Under the pieces are notes generated by a model that worked only from the letters and a program-made list of their open reading frames with translations, was not told the DNA's origin and did no database searches. Both the position numbers and the translations under genes were made by a program. Below are positions 41,434 to 50,239 of a stretch of DNA of 64,000 nt, piece by piece. Origin of the DNA: Microlunatus speluncae (GTDB lineage: Bacteria; Actinomycetota; Actinomycetes; Propionibacteriales; Propionibacteriaceae); the NCBI RefSeq assembly GCF_009299835.1, contig NZ_VKCZ01000019.1, forward strand, positions 310,001-374,000, written 5' to 3'. Numbering within the stretch: the first letter of the stretch is position 1; the number at the start of each line of letters is the position of its first letter.

Positions 41434-43545
41434 CTATTGGTGCTGGTCCGGGTTGTCCCAGAAGTAGCATTCCGGGTCGTAGACAGCCGGGGTCGGATGG
41501 ATCCAGGTGTTGACGAAGCCGCCGAGGGTCAGGTTCTCCTTGCGGGGCACGTTGCGGAGATCGGTCTTGATCACCGTGATCTGCGGGAAGTTGGCCACGC
41601 AGCCCATGAAGAACGGGCCGTCGGAGATGTGGAGCTTGATCATCTCCCAGACCAGTTGGTGCCGCTTCAACTCGTCCGGCTCGACCTTGCTGGCGTTGTA
41701 GAGCTCCCAGATCTTCTGGATCGGGCCCTCCCGGTCCGGCTCCAACCGCGGCGGGTGCCGCTCCCACGGATCGAGCTCCAGCTCCGTGCCGGCCGTCTTG
41801 GTGCCCAGCTGCTGATACCACTGGCCTTCCAGCGGAGCCCAGCGGGACGGCTCGATCGGCACCAGCCAGGTGGGGTTGACCAGCAGGTTGGGCCCGTCGC
41901 TCGCCTCCCAGTTGCTGCGCGACATCAGTTTGCCGGTCTTCCACTGATCATCGAAGCTCTGCGGCGGGATCGGGTTGATCTTCATCGCCAGCCCGACGGC
42001 CTTCAGGTCGGACACCAGCTGGTTGTCCTTGGTGGAGTGCTCGGGCGAGGAATCGGCCTGGCTGTCGATCCGCAGGGACAGCTTCTTGCCACCGGGGAGC
42101 TCGCGTACGCCGTCGCCGTCGGAGTCGATCACGCCGAGCTCGTCCAGGAGTTGCTCGGCGCGCTTCGGGTCGTAGCTGACGTAGGAGTCGCGCCAGTCGG
42201 CGTAGGTCTGCTTGCCGGTGTCGTTGACGAGATACTCGATCGCCTTGGGGCTCAGGGTTCCGGTGGTCGGTTCACCGGTGTTGAAGTAGACCGACTTGCG
42301 GACCGCCTCGCGGTTGAACGCGTGCGAGATCGCCTGCCGGAACTTCGGGTTCCGGATCAGTTCGCGGACCTCATCGTCGATGTAGTCGTAGTTGAAGAAG
42401 AAGATCGAGCCGGTGCCGGAGCCGCTGTCCCACAGGATGATCTCGGTGCCGGATTTGGCGGCGTTGTCCTTCAGGCCCTGCACGTCGTTGAGTGAGACCC
42501 GGTTGAACGGGCCGTGGCAGTAGTCGACGGTTCCCTGCTGGAGCTGGAGTTTGCCGACCTGGTCGTCGGTGACGACGCTGATCTGGATCTCGTCGATGTA
42601 GGGAAGTTGATCACCGTTCGGCATCACGCACCAGTAGTACGGGTTGCGCTCCAGCACCACTCCCTTGGCGTTGTCGAAGGACTTGCACCGGTAGCCGGTC
42701 AGGGTCGGACACTCGGGATTGCGGTGCCAGTCGGAGCGGGTCACCATCAGCCCACCGACCGCGTCCCAGTCGTCCCCGACCTCCTTGTTGTACTTGGGAT
42801 GGAACTGCTTCAGGTACCGGCTCGGCATGGACCAGAACGGGCCGACGCGGGGGCCGTTCACCCACATCGCGATCCGGTCCGGCGTCAACGGGGCCGGCGC
42901 GTCGAAGGCGATCATCAGCGTGGTCTCGTCGACGGCGGTGAACGTGGCGAGCGTGCCCTTGCCGGACCGGGCCTCGTCCGGCGGGGTGATCGCCATCTTC
43001 TGCTCCAGGACGAACTCCTCCCACCAGAACATCACGTCCGCCGTCGTCCACGGCGCGCCGTCGGACCACTTCAGCCCCTTGCGGAAGTGGAAGGTCCACT
43101 CCGAGGCATCGTCGTTGGCCTCCCAGGTCTCGATCAGTCCGGGCCCGACATCCTTGCCGTCGTTGAGATAGCGCAGCGGCGAGTTGCCGTAGAAGAACTC
43201 GAAGTCGGAGACCGCGCCGGCCGCGCCGGTGGTGGTGAAGACGTTCATGTTGAGCCTGCCGCCGTACTTGCCGGGCGTCACCCAGCGGTGCGGGATCACG
43301 TACGGGACCTCGGGCAGCCGCTCCTCGACAGGTGGCAGGTCCTGGCCGTCCAGTGCCGGCGCCTGCTGGTATGTGCCCGGCGGCGTCAACGGTTCGGACG
43401 CCGACCCCTGGGCCTCGGAGCGGGGACCGTCCGGGTTGTCGCCGTCCGGGGTGTCGCCGCCGGAGCAGCCGGCCAGCGCGGCGGCACCGGCGACCAGGGC
43501 GGAGCCGTACAGGAAACTGCGGCGGGAAAGCTGGGAAGCGTGCAT
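41434..43545 (-). CDS. Family 5 (oligopeptide/nickel/saccharide-type) ABC substrate-binding lipoprotein
   Basis: 703-residue binding protein, Tat-type signal LSRRSFLYG (R8 R9) and lipobox LAGC (Cys27). Domain landmarks: LIETWEANDDASEWTFHFRKGLKWSDG, NPKFRQAISHAFNREAV and YDPKRAEQLLDELG. At ~700 residues it is longer than peptide binders and resembles family 5 proteins of plant-saccharide importers. ATG 43545 has GGAAGGGG upstream. No permease or ATPase is adjacent, so it is an orphan or partner of a distant transporter. Confidence 0.92.
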   Translation of the reverse strand: MHASQLSRRSFLYGSALVAGAAALAGCSGGDTPDGDNPDGPRSEAQGSASEPLTPPGTYQQAPALDGQDLPPVEERLPEVPYVIPHRWVTPGKYGGRLNMNVFTTTGAAGAVSDFEFFYGNSPLRYLNDGKDVGPGLIETWEANDDASEWTFHFRKGLKWSDGAPWTTADVMFWWEEFVLEQKMAITPPDEARSGKGTLATFTAVDETTLMIAFDAPAPLTPDRIAMWVNGPRVGPFWSMPSRYLKQFHPKYNKEVGDDWDAVGGLMVTRSDWHRNPECPTLTGYRCKSFDNAKGVVLERNPYYWCVMPNGDQLPYIDEIQISVVTDDQVGKLQLQQGTVDYCHGPFNRVSLNDVQGLKDNAAKSGTEIILWDSGSGTGSIFFFNYDYIDDEVRELIRNPKFRQAISHAFNREAVRKSVYFNTGEPTTGTLSPKAIEYLVNDTGKQTYADWRDSYVSYDPKRAEQLLDELGVIDSDGDGVRELPGGKKLSLRIDSQADSSPEHSTKDNQLVSDLKAVGLAMKINPIPPQSFDDQWKTGKLMSRSNWEASDGPNLLVNPTWLVPIEPSRWAPLEGQWYQQLGTKTAGTELELDPWERHPPRLEPDREGPIQKIWELYNASKVEPDELKRHQLVWEMIKLHISDGPFFMGCVANFPQITVIKTDLRNVPRKENLTLGGFVNTWIHPTPAVYDPECYFWDNPDQHQ

Positions 43546-43649
43546 CGGGGCCCCTTCCAACATCACTGTTGTCCGCGCCGGCGGGCGTGCGGCAGTCGCT
43601 CGTCCCGACCCCCGAGGCACAGGAACGAAACACGCCGTCAGGCGCTATC

Positions 43650-43659
43650 TAAGCGCTTA
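43650..43659. promoter_or_regulatory. Candidate LacI-family operator
   Basis: TAAGCGCTTA is a perfect palindrome with the central AANCGNTT pattern of LacI/CcpA-type operators, about 105 bp upstream of the family 5 binding protein and within a locally A/T-richer stretch. No LacI gene is in the window. Confidence 0.45.
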
Positions 43660-43735
43660 ACCTAGGCGAGTTCCGGGCACCACCGACAGCCCCCGCGCCG
43701 GATGGTGAGACCCGGTGCGGGGGCGGCGAACGGGT

Positions 43736-45043
43736 TCAGAGCCGGGCGAACGCCGCCTCGGCCACGTCCAGCGTCTCGGCGACCTGGGCCTCGGTGTGGG
43801 CGGTGGAGAGGAACCACAGGCCGCGCGGCACGATGTTGACGCCGCCGGCGTAGAGCAGCTCGTGCAGCCGGGCCATCGCGGACCGGTCGCAGCCGGCGAA
43901 GTCGCGGTAGTCGCGAACCTCGGACCGATCGGTGATGTAGGTCTGGAAGACCGGGCCGGGGCCGTCGACGAGCAGCGGAACGCCGTGCCGACCGGCAATC
44001 TGCCGCAGCCCGTCCATCAGCGATCGGCCGGTCTGCCGCAGCGCCGGATAGAGCCGGTCGGCCTGATCATGAAGCTCGGTCAGGACGGCGTTCGCGGCCG
44101 CCATCGCCACCGGGTGGGAGTTGAAGGTGCCCGCGTGGGCGACGGTCCCGTTGCTGATCGTGTCCATCACATCGCGGCGGCCGACCAGCGCCGACACCTG
44201 CATCCCGCCGGCCATCGCCTTGCCGAAGGTGGCCAGGTCGGGCGTCACGCCGATCACCTCCTGGCCGCCGCCGGGGGCGACCCGGAAGCCGGTGATGATC
44301 TCGTCGAAGATCAACAGCGCGCCGTGCTCGGTGGTCAGACTGCGGGCGCCGGCGGCGAACTCGGGATCCGGCGTGATGCAGCCGGTGTTGCAGAGGATCG
44401 GTTCCATGATCACCGCGGCGATGGTGTCGCCCCGGTCGGCGAAGATTTCGGCCAGGGCGTCCAGATCGTTGTACGGCAGCACGATCAGGTCGGCCGCGCC
44501 GTTCGGCGGCAGTCCGGCCGAGCCGCCGACCGCGGCCGGATGCCGGGCGTCGCCGGCCGCGGCGAGATCCGGATGCACGCTGTAGAGCACCGGGTCGAGC
44601 CAACCGTGGTAGTTGCCCTCGAACTTGATGATCACGGTCCGGCCGGTGTGCCCGCGGGCCAGCCGGATCGCGCCGTGCACCGCCTCGGAGCCGACGCTGT
44701 TGAAGCGCACCAGTTCGGCGCACGGCACCATCGCGCAGAGTCGTTCGGCGACCTCGGCCTCGAGCTCGTGCTGGGCCGCGTACGCCACCCCGCGGCGGGC
44801 CTGGGCCGCGACCGCGTCGGCGACGAGCGGGGAGGCGTGGCCGAGCAGGCCCGGACCCTGGCCCAGGACGTAATCGAGGAAGCGGCGGCCATCCACGTCC
44901 CACAACTCGGCCCCGGCGGCATGATCGACGAACAGTGGCACCCCGGCGCTGCGCCGGGCGTCGCTGGACACGCCGCCGGCGATCACCTTCCGGGCGCGTT
45001 CGTACGCCTCGGCGGCTTTCGGTCCGGACGTCGGGTGGTCCAT
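43736..45043 (-). CDS. Class III aminotransferase (glutamate-1-semialdehyde aminomutase-like)
   Basis: 435-residue PLP enzyme. The PLP Lys is in ATFGKAMAGGM; other landmarks are RFNSVGSEAVHGAIRLARGHTG, FEGNYHGWLD and LLIFDEIITGFRV. Sequence resembles GSA aminomutases, but location in a catabolic locus suggests transamination of a sugar- or amino-derived intermediate rather than tetrapyrrole synthesis. TTGGAG precedes the ATG six bases on. Two bp after the upstream regulator's stop. Confidence 0.9.
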   Translation of the reverse strand: MDHPTSGPKAAEAYERARKVIAGGVSSDARRSAGVPLFVDHAAGAELWDVDGRRFLDYVLGQGPGLLGHASPLVADAVAAQARRGVAYAAQHELEAEVAERLCAMVPCAELVRFNSVGSEAVHGAIRLARGHTGRTVIIKFEGNYHGWLDPVLYSVHPDLAAAGDARHPAAVGGSAGLPPNGAADLIVLPYNDLDALAEIFADRGDTIAAVIMEPILCNTGCITPDPEFAAGARSLTTEHGALLIFDEIITGFRVAPGGGQEVIGVTPDLATFGKAMAGGMQVSALVGRRDVMDTISNGTVAHAGTFNSHPVAMAAANAVLTELHDQADRLYPALRQTGRSLMDGLRQIAGRHGVPLLVDGPGPVFQTYITDRSEVRDYRDFAGCDRSAMARLHELLYAGGVNIVPRGLWFLSTAHTEAQVAETLDVAEAAFARL

Positions 45044-45045
45044 GA

Positions 45046-46416
45046 TCACTCCAATTTCTCGGTCAGCAGACGGAACAACTGGCGGGGCCGGCCACCGCCG
45101 GCCGAGGGAGCCGAGGGCAGCGGCCAGGCCAGGCCGGCCGACACCAGGTCCTTGAGCATTCGGCGCCCGGTCCGCGGCGTCACGGCCATCGCCGCCGCCA
45201 CCGCCTCCACGTCGGCGATCACCGGCTGGTCGGCGTCGGCGTGTTCGACCAGCCGGACCATGATCGTCCGCAGCCGCTCGTCCATCGTCGCCTCGTCGTC
45301 CGACGCCGCCTCGATCCTCAGCGTCTCCGGCGACCCGGGCGGCAACTCGATCGTGTCGCCGCCGGAATCGCGGTAGACGGCGAAGGATCCCTTGCCGGCC
45401 AGGGATTCCTCGACCGCGCCGAGGGCGTTCGCCTCGGCGCCGCGGGCGGTCGGTCCGACCCCGATGCCGACCGCCACCGGCACCCCCAGCGACGCCGTGA
45501 TCATGGTCATGAACGGCGCGGTTTGGAGCCGTTCGGTGAGCAGGTCCAGCCCCTCGTGGGTGGTGGTGACCAGGAACAGCGTGTCCGAGCGCCGGGTCAC
45601 GGTGGCCCCGGCCCGCCGGCCGTGGGTGAGCAGCCGCTGCTGCGCGGCGAGGGCCAGTTCCTGTTGCCAGTAGTCGGTGTCCTGGGTCGACGAACGCGGC
45701 GCGGTGATCAACCGGACCGCGATCATGGCGATCCGGTTGGCGCCGAGCCGGCTGCCCTGGCCGAGCAGCACGGCGGTCTCGATCGCGTCCCGGACCGTGG
45801 CCCGGGTGGGGGAGAGACGCAGGGTCGGCAGCCCGGCCGCGCGCAGCTCGCGTTCCACCGACAGGATCGTGGTCAGCGCCAGGCTGGACTCGCCCGAGCG
45901 CAGCGACTTGGCGTGGAACTCGGCGAAGGCACCGACCGATTCCGGTCCGGTGTAGGCCAGGCAACGGACCCGGTCGGCCGGCAGGCCCAGCTCGTCGTAG
46001 GCCTCGACGACGTCGGAGCGCCGCAGCGAGTCGATGGTCAACCGGGTCAGGTCCACCGCCGGATCGGCCAGCCGGGCCCGGAGCAGCGCGGAATAGAGCG
46101 CCGATCCGCTGAGCGCGACGTGGGTGGCCGGGACGGTGAGCCAGCCGGTGCGCCGGATCCGGTCGTACTGCCACGGTCCGGGGAACACGGCGGCGTCGAT
46201 CCGGTCGGCGATCCGGGCGATCGCCTCCTCCTCGGCGCCGTCGTCGGTCGGCGCAGTGACGAAGCGGAGCCGCTGCGGAGCGTACCGCTCGGTCAGCTGT
46301 TGGGCGCAGGCCTGCATCTCGCGCAGCAGCCGGCGCTGGCCGACGAGGCCGACCGAGACGTCCGGCCCGTTGGCGCGGGTCTGGGCACGCGGTTCGGTGG
46401 TTTCGTCCTCGATCAT
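45046..46416 (-). CDS. Putative transcriptional regulator, unusual architecture
   Basis: 456 residues. Residues 1-~180 look like a Rossmann-type sensor (VSVGLVGQRRLLREMQACA, FPGPWQYDRIRRTGWLTVP). A middle region ending ASLGVPVAVGIGVGPTARGAEANA resembles the degenerate GGDEF/cyclase-type domains of CdaR-like regulators. The C-terminal ~80 residues form a predicted winged helix (AAAMAVTPRTGRRMLKDLVSAGL). Coupled by ATGA overlap to the amidohydrolase and next to the aminotransferase, so it probably controls this locus. I do not recognise a named family. Confidence 0.65.
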   Translation of the reverse strand: MIEDETTEPRAQTRANGPDVSVGLVGQRRLLREMQACAQQLTERYAPQRLRFVTAPTDDGAEEEAIARIADRIDAAVFPGPWQYDRIRRTGWLTVPATHVALSGSALYSALLRARLADPAVDLTRLTIDSLRRSDVVEAYDELGLPADRVRCLAYTGPESVGAFAEFHAKSLRSGESSLALTTILSVERELRAAGLPTLRLSPTRATVRDAIETAVLLGQGSRLGANRIAMIAVRLITAPRSSTQDTDYWQQELALAAQQRLLTHGRRAGATVTRRSDTLFLVTTTHEGLDLLTERLQTAPFMTMITASLGVPVAVGIGVGPTARGAEANALGAVEESLAGKGSFAVYRDSGGDTIELPPGSPETLRIEAASDDEATMDERLRTIMVRLVEHADADQPVIADVEAVAAAMAVTPRTGRRMLKDLVSAGLAWPLPSAPSAGGGRPRQLFRLLTEKLE

Positions 46417-48026
46417 CGGACTCCTCCCGCAGTCGTCGGCCGAGAGGTTTCGGTCGGGTTCGGCAGCTGCCGCCATTGGAACACCTGCCGGGCCGAGCCG
46501 CCGAGCACGGCCCCCTTCGCGTCGGCCGAGAGCCCCGCTCCGAGCACACGGCCGAGCGACAGCCGGTGATCGATGAACGGGAAGTCCGAGCCGAACAGCA
46601 CCCGGTCCGGCCCCAGGGCCTCGACCATGTCCATGATCAACTCGCCGACCAGCAGGGATCCGCACAGTTCCAGGTACGTCCGCGGATGCCGCCGGGCCAG
46701 CGTGATCGCCTCGTCGATGCCGGCCGGCGTGATCCCGGAGTGGCCCAGGATGATCTTGGCATCGGGATGCTCGGCGCAGATCGGGTCGAACAGCCGCGGC
46801 GCGTCCCACGGTGAGCCCTGGGCGGTGTGGCTGAGCACCGGGCAGCCGGTCCGCTGGGCGAACTCCCAGACGGCGGCATAGCGCGGCCCGGTCACCGGAT
46901 AGTTGTGCAGGCTGGGATGCAGCTTGATCCCGACGAACCGCGGATCCTGCTCGACCCGGGCCAGCTGGTCGGCCGGATCCTGCCACGGGTTGATCACCGC
47001 GTAGCCGGCCAGCCGGTCCGGATGGGCGTCGACCGCGGCCAGGGTCGCGTCGTTACCGCGCTCGGCGTCGAGCTGGATGGCCAGGTTGGACGAGAGCACG
47101 GTCACCGCCGTGCCGACCCGGTCCATCACCGCGACCATGGTGTCCGCGTCGGGCTCCGGAATGAAGAACCGCGAGTACGGCCCCAAGTGCGCATGCGCGT
47201 CCACCACATCGATCGGCTCACCGTCGGTCGACGTCTCGGCGATCGTTCCCTGAGCCTGTCGAAGGGCAGGCCAGAGTCCCTCTGCGTTGCCGCGACCGAC
47301 CGCCGTGATCATCGCCGGGTCGAGACCAGATCCGTGCAGCCGAAAGATTGCCTCCGCCGGATCCCGCACCCCGAAGCCGCTGCCGAAGATCAACCGCTCG
47401 GCGTAGCCGTAGCGCTGCAACCACTCCAGCCCCTGATGCGTGGCCAGGTTGACCAGATCGAGGTGCAGGCCCGGATGCCGGTCCAGCAACGGGATGACGT
47501 AGCGCAGCTCCCGGTAGCCGACCTGGCTGATCACCGCGATGAGCTCGGGATGGCGGCCGAGCAGGGAGTCGATCATGGACCAGCCGGCTTCGGCCAGATC
47601 GAGCCACAGCGGCAGGCCGTGCCGGATCAGGGCGGCGAAGAAGCCGTCCAGCCCGGGATCGGTCGGCGCGAACCGGTGGGTGTCGGGAAACAGCCGGAAG
47701 GCGGCGACCCCCTCGGCCGCCGCACGATCGACCAGACCCGCGGGATCGGCCAGCTCGCCGGGCGTCGCGGGCACGGCCGTCCAGCAGGGCCGGGCGCCGA
47801 GGTCGGCCAGTTCGGCGGCGACCGCGCTCGCCTCGGCGTTGCCGGTCAACGGATCGTGCAGCCACGACGCCGTCGCGCCGACCAGCGCGCCGTTGAATCC
47901 GTAGCGGGTCAGGTGCGCCCGGATCGCAGCGGCGTCACCCCGGCCCAACGGCAGCTCCGGGTGCCGGCCCGTCCGGACGTGGGCGTCGAACCAGCCGGTC
48001 GCGCGGGGCAGCTCGGGCGTGGTCAT
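46413..48026 (-). CDS. Tandem amidohydrolase (two TIM-barrel domains)
   Basis: 537 residues forming two amidohydrolase_2-type domains. The N-terminal half (about 1-250) keeps the fold but has FDAHVRT instead of HxH, so it may be inactive or use other ligands. The C-terminal half has intact DAHAHLG (H278, H280), KLHPSLHNY, LSHTAQG, ILGHSG and LFGSDFPF. Residues 254-260 (ALRQAQG) are encoded by a copy of the 19-bp repeat and lie exactly between the domains. ATG overlaps the lyase stop (TGATG). Confidence 0.85.
   Translation of the reverse strand: MTTPELPRATGWFDAHVRTGRHPELPLGRGDAAAIRAHLTRYGFNGALVGATASWLHDPLTGNAEASAVAAELADLGARPCWTAVPATPGELADPAGLVDRAAAEGVAAFRLFPDTHRFAPTDPGLDGFFAALIRHGLPLWLDLAEAGWSMIDSLLGRHPELIAVISQVGYRELRYVIPLLDRHPGLHLDLVNLATHQGLEWLQRYGYAERLIFGSGFGVRDPAEAIFRLHGSGLDPAMITAVGRGNAEGLWPALRQAQGTIAETSTDGEPIDVVDAHAHLGPYSRFFIPEPDADTMVAVMDRVGTAVTVLSSNLAIQLDAERGNDATLAAVDAHPDRLAGYAVINPWQDPADQLARVEQDPRFVGIKLHPSLHNYPVTGPRYAAVWEFAQRTGCPVLSHTAQGSPWDAPRLFDPICAEHPDAKIILGHSGITPAGIDEAITLARRHPRTYLELCGSLLVGELIMDMVEALGPDRVLFGSDFPFIDHRLSLGRVLGAGLSADAKGAVLGGSARQVFQWRQLPNPTETSRPTTAGGVR
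47248..47266 (-). repeat. 19-bp short repeat inside amidohydrolase gene
   Basis: Exact core CCCTGAGCCTGTCGAAGGG on the plus strand, read as LRQAQG in the minus-strand protein, at the linker between two domains. Confidence 0.9.
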
Positions 48027-50239
48027 CAGAGTGCCAGGCCGGTGATCGTCCAGCGGCCGGCCATCGGCAACCCGACCATGATCACGTCGTCCTCCGACTC
48101 GGCCGCGATCGGGATGTCGTTCAGCCGGAGCTCGGGCTCGGCGCGCAGCCCGTTGAGCCGGAGGTCCGCCCGGCCGTTGCTGACGATGTCGATGATCACC
48201 CCATCGTTCCCTGAGCTTGTCGAAGGGCAGACCACATCACCTTGGCCCCCTTCGACAGGCTCAGGACGACGCTTCGACAGGCTCAGGGAGCGAACGGCCT
48301 GGATCGTGGACAGCGTCGCTGCGTGCGGATCGCGTTGTTGGACAGCGAACTCGGGCACGACCAGGTCAGTGCCGTTCCACGCGGTCGCCCAATGCAGGGC
48401 GCCGTCGGAGCCGCGGCGGATCCAGCTGGACGGGCCGACGGTGTCGATCACTCCGGCGGTCCGCACCACGATCCCGTCCGGCCCTTGGGCGGCGGCCAGG
48501 TCGAGCGCGGCGGCGTCAGGGCCGGTCCTGATCACAGTCGTGAACCGGCCGTGGGCGCGCTCCAGGGTGAGCCCGTACAGCGGGGCGTGTTCGGCGGTCC
48601 GGGTGGCCGGGTCCGGCCGCCGGGCCAGGTCCTCGGACAGCTGCTCCGGTTGATCACCGGGCTCGGCCAGGACGGTCAGCAGCAGGCCGGGCTCGCCGGC
48701 GGAACCGGACCGGAAGGCCGCATCGACCGGTTGCCAGGGCTCGACCGCGTGCCAATGACAGCTGAAGCGATGCGTCGCCTCGTCGTCCTCGGCTCGGTCC
48801 CGGACCATGATCACGGTCGGCTCCTGCCGCGTCATGATCACGTCGCGCTGCTGGACCGGCCCGTAGCCGCAGTGCTCGGCGCTCAGCGCCACCACCGGGC
48901 CGGCGTCCCAGCTGCCGATCAGCCGGGCGCCGCGGTCGACGCCGAGCTCGAGGTCGTCGACGGTGACCGTGTTGTGCCCCCGGCCGGCCTGATACCAGGT
49001 GAGGTAGTCCGGCACGTCATAGCTCGTCGGCCCGCCGGCCTCCGACAGCAGCGGCCGGCTCCGCCCGTCGAGCACCAGGTCGAGGACGGCCCGGTGCGAG
49101 TGCGACTCCAGTTCGTGCTCGATGTGCGGCCCGACATTGACCACGATCCGTTGATCATCCGCGCCGCGGAGGACGACGTAGCCCGAATCGGGCAGCACCT
49201 CCACCGGCGGCCGGCCGGACCCGTGGGGATCGTCGGCGGCGGCAGCCAGGTCGGGCGCCGCGAGCAGTTCGGCGCCCCGGCGCAGCAGGTCGGCCGGCCA
49301 GATCACGCCGCTGTCCTGCAGGTGGGGGATCCAGCCGCCGGAGCCGGTCAGGGTGACCAGCCAGTCGTGCATCGCCCGGACCCGCGGCTGCCGAGCGAGC
49401 TCACCGTCGCCGTAGAGGAGGTCGACGGTGGCCGCGAGCTGGACCGCCTCCAGACACATCACGTGGTAGCCGGGCGAGCGTTCGTAGTGGCCGCCGTCGG
49501 GGTAGACGTCCAGCTCCAGGTGCTCCAGCAGCCGGTCCCGGCCGCGCCGAGCCCAGCTCGGCGCCTCGACCAGGTCCGGCAGCACCGCGGCGAGCTGGAT
49601 CAGTTGGGTGGCCGAGACCAGCTGCCAGTTGCCGTGCCGAAAACGATCATGCTCGTCGTACGCCCAGCGCGCCCCGCCGATCAGGGTCGCGACCAGTTCC
49701 CGCCAGGCCCGGTCGGAGAGCTCGGTCGGGGTCAGCGCCTCCAGCGCCGGCAGCAGGTTGTGGCAGCGGGCCCAGGTGCCGAGGGAATACCAGATCACGT
49801 CCAGGCCGGGCCATTCGCCGATGACCGAATCCCGGGTCTCGGCCCAACGCACCAGGTGCCGCTCGACGGCCCGGAGTCGATCTTGGTCGCCGGTCAGCAG
49901 CCAGGCCTTGATCCCGCCGGACAGCCAGCCGAGATAGTGCCAGCCGTAGCGCTGGGACCGGCCCAGCTCCGCACCGGTGACGTCGAAGTCGTCCTCGAGC
50001 AACGCGTCGGCCGCGCCGATGATCGCCTCCGCCGCCGTGGTTCCGCGGACCGACTCGGCCCACTCCGGCAGCGGCCGGGCGACCCGGCGCTGCCGACCGG
50101 CCAGCCACGCCCGGAGCGCGGCCACGTCGCCGACGCCGTCCGGCCGGCCGAACGCGGCGATCAGGTCGTCGTCGGACAACCGGGTGATCCGGTCGTCGAT
50201 GTGCCGGGGCTTCTCCGGCCCGGTCGTGATCACGGTCAT
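48026..50239 (-). CDS. Heparinase II/III-family polysaccharide lyase
   Basis: 737 residues, no signal peptide. (alpha/alpha) N-terminal barrel with FRHGNWQLV (H202, N204) and YPDGGHYERSPGYHV (H251, Y252, Y258, H259), the His/Asn/Tyr set used by this lyase class, then a beta-sandwich region (IEHELESHSHRAVLDLVL, AGRGHNTVTVDD). Expected to cleave a uronate-containing oligosaccharide by beta-elimination inside the cell. ATG 50239 overlaps the dehydrogenase stop. Three 19-bp repeats lie near the 3' end, in frame. Confidence 0.85.
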   Translation of the reverse strand: MTVITTGPEKPRHIDDRITRLSDDDLIAAFGRPDGVGDVAALRAWLAGRQRRVARPLPEWAESVRGTTAAEAIIGAADALLEDDFDVTGAELGRSQRYGWHYLGWLSGGIKAWLLTGDQDRLRAVERHLVRWAETRDSVIGEWPGLDVIWYSLGTWARCHNLLPALEALTPTELSDRAWRELVATLIGGARWAYDEHDRFRHGNWQLVSATQLIQLAAVLPDLVEAPSWARRGRDRLLEHLELDVYPDGGHYERSPGYHVMCLEAVQLAATVDLLYGDGELARQPRVRAMHDWLVTLTGSGGWIPHLQDSGVIWPADLLRRGAELLAAPDLAAAADDPHGSGRPPVEVLPDSGYVVLRGADDQRIVVNVGPHIEHELESHSHRAVLDLVLDGRSRPLLSEAGGPTSYDVPDYLTWYQAGRGHNTVTVDDLELGVDRGARLIGSWDAGPVVALSAEHCGYGPVQQRDVIMTRQEPTVIMVRDRAEDDEATHRFSCHWHAVEPWQPVDAAFRSGSAGEPGLLLTVLAEPGDQPEQLSEDLARRPDPATRTAEHAPLYGLTLERAHGRFTTVIRTGPDAAALDLAAAQGPDGIVVRTAGVIDTVGPSSWIRRGSDGALHWATAWNGTDLVVPEFAVQQRDPHAATLSTIQAVRSLSLSKRRPEPVEGGQGDVVCPSTSSGNDGVIIDIVSNGRADLRLNGLRAEPELRLNDIPIAAESEDDVIMVGLPMAGRWTITGLAL
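48209..48288. repeat. Three 19-bp repeats within the lyase gene
   Basis: Cores at 48209-48227 (minus orientation, one change), 48248-48266 (plus, last base changed) and 48270-48288 (plus, one or two changes at the first bases). They encode the low-complexity stretch SLSLSKRRPEPVEGG and CPSTSSGND near residue 660-690, a probable surface loop. Confidence 0.85.

Noticed and set aside
47186..47201. TGCGCATGCGCG palindrome resembling the ATGCG/CGCAT dyads
   Set aside because: Lies inside the amidohydrolase coding sequence, lacks the 5-bp spacer and is expected from codon composition.
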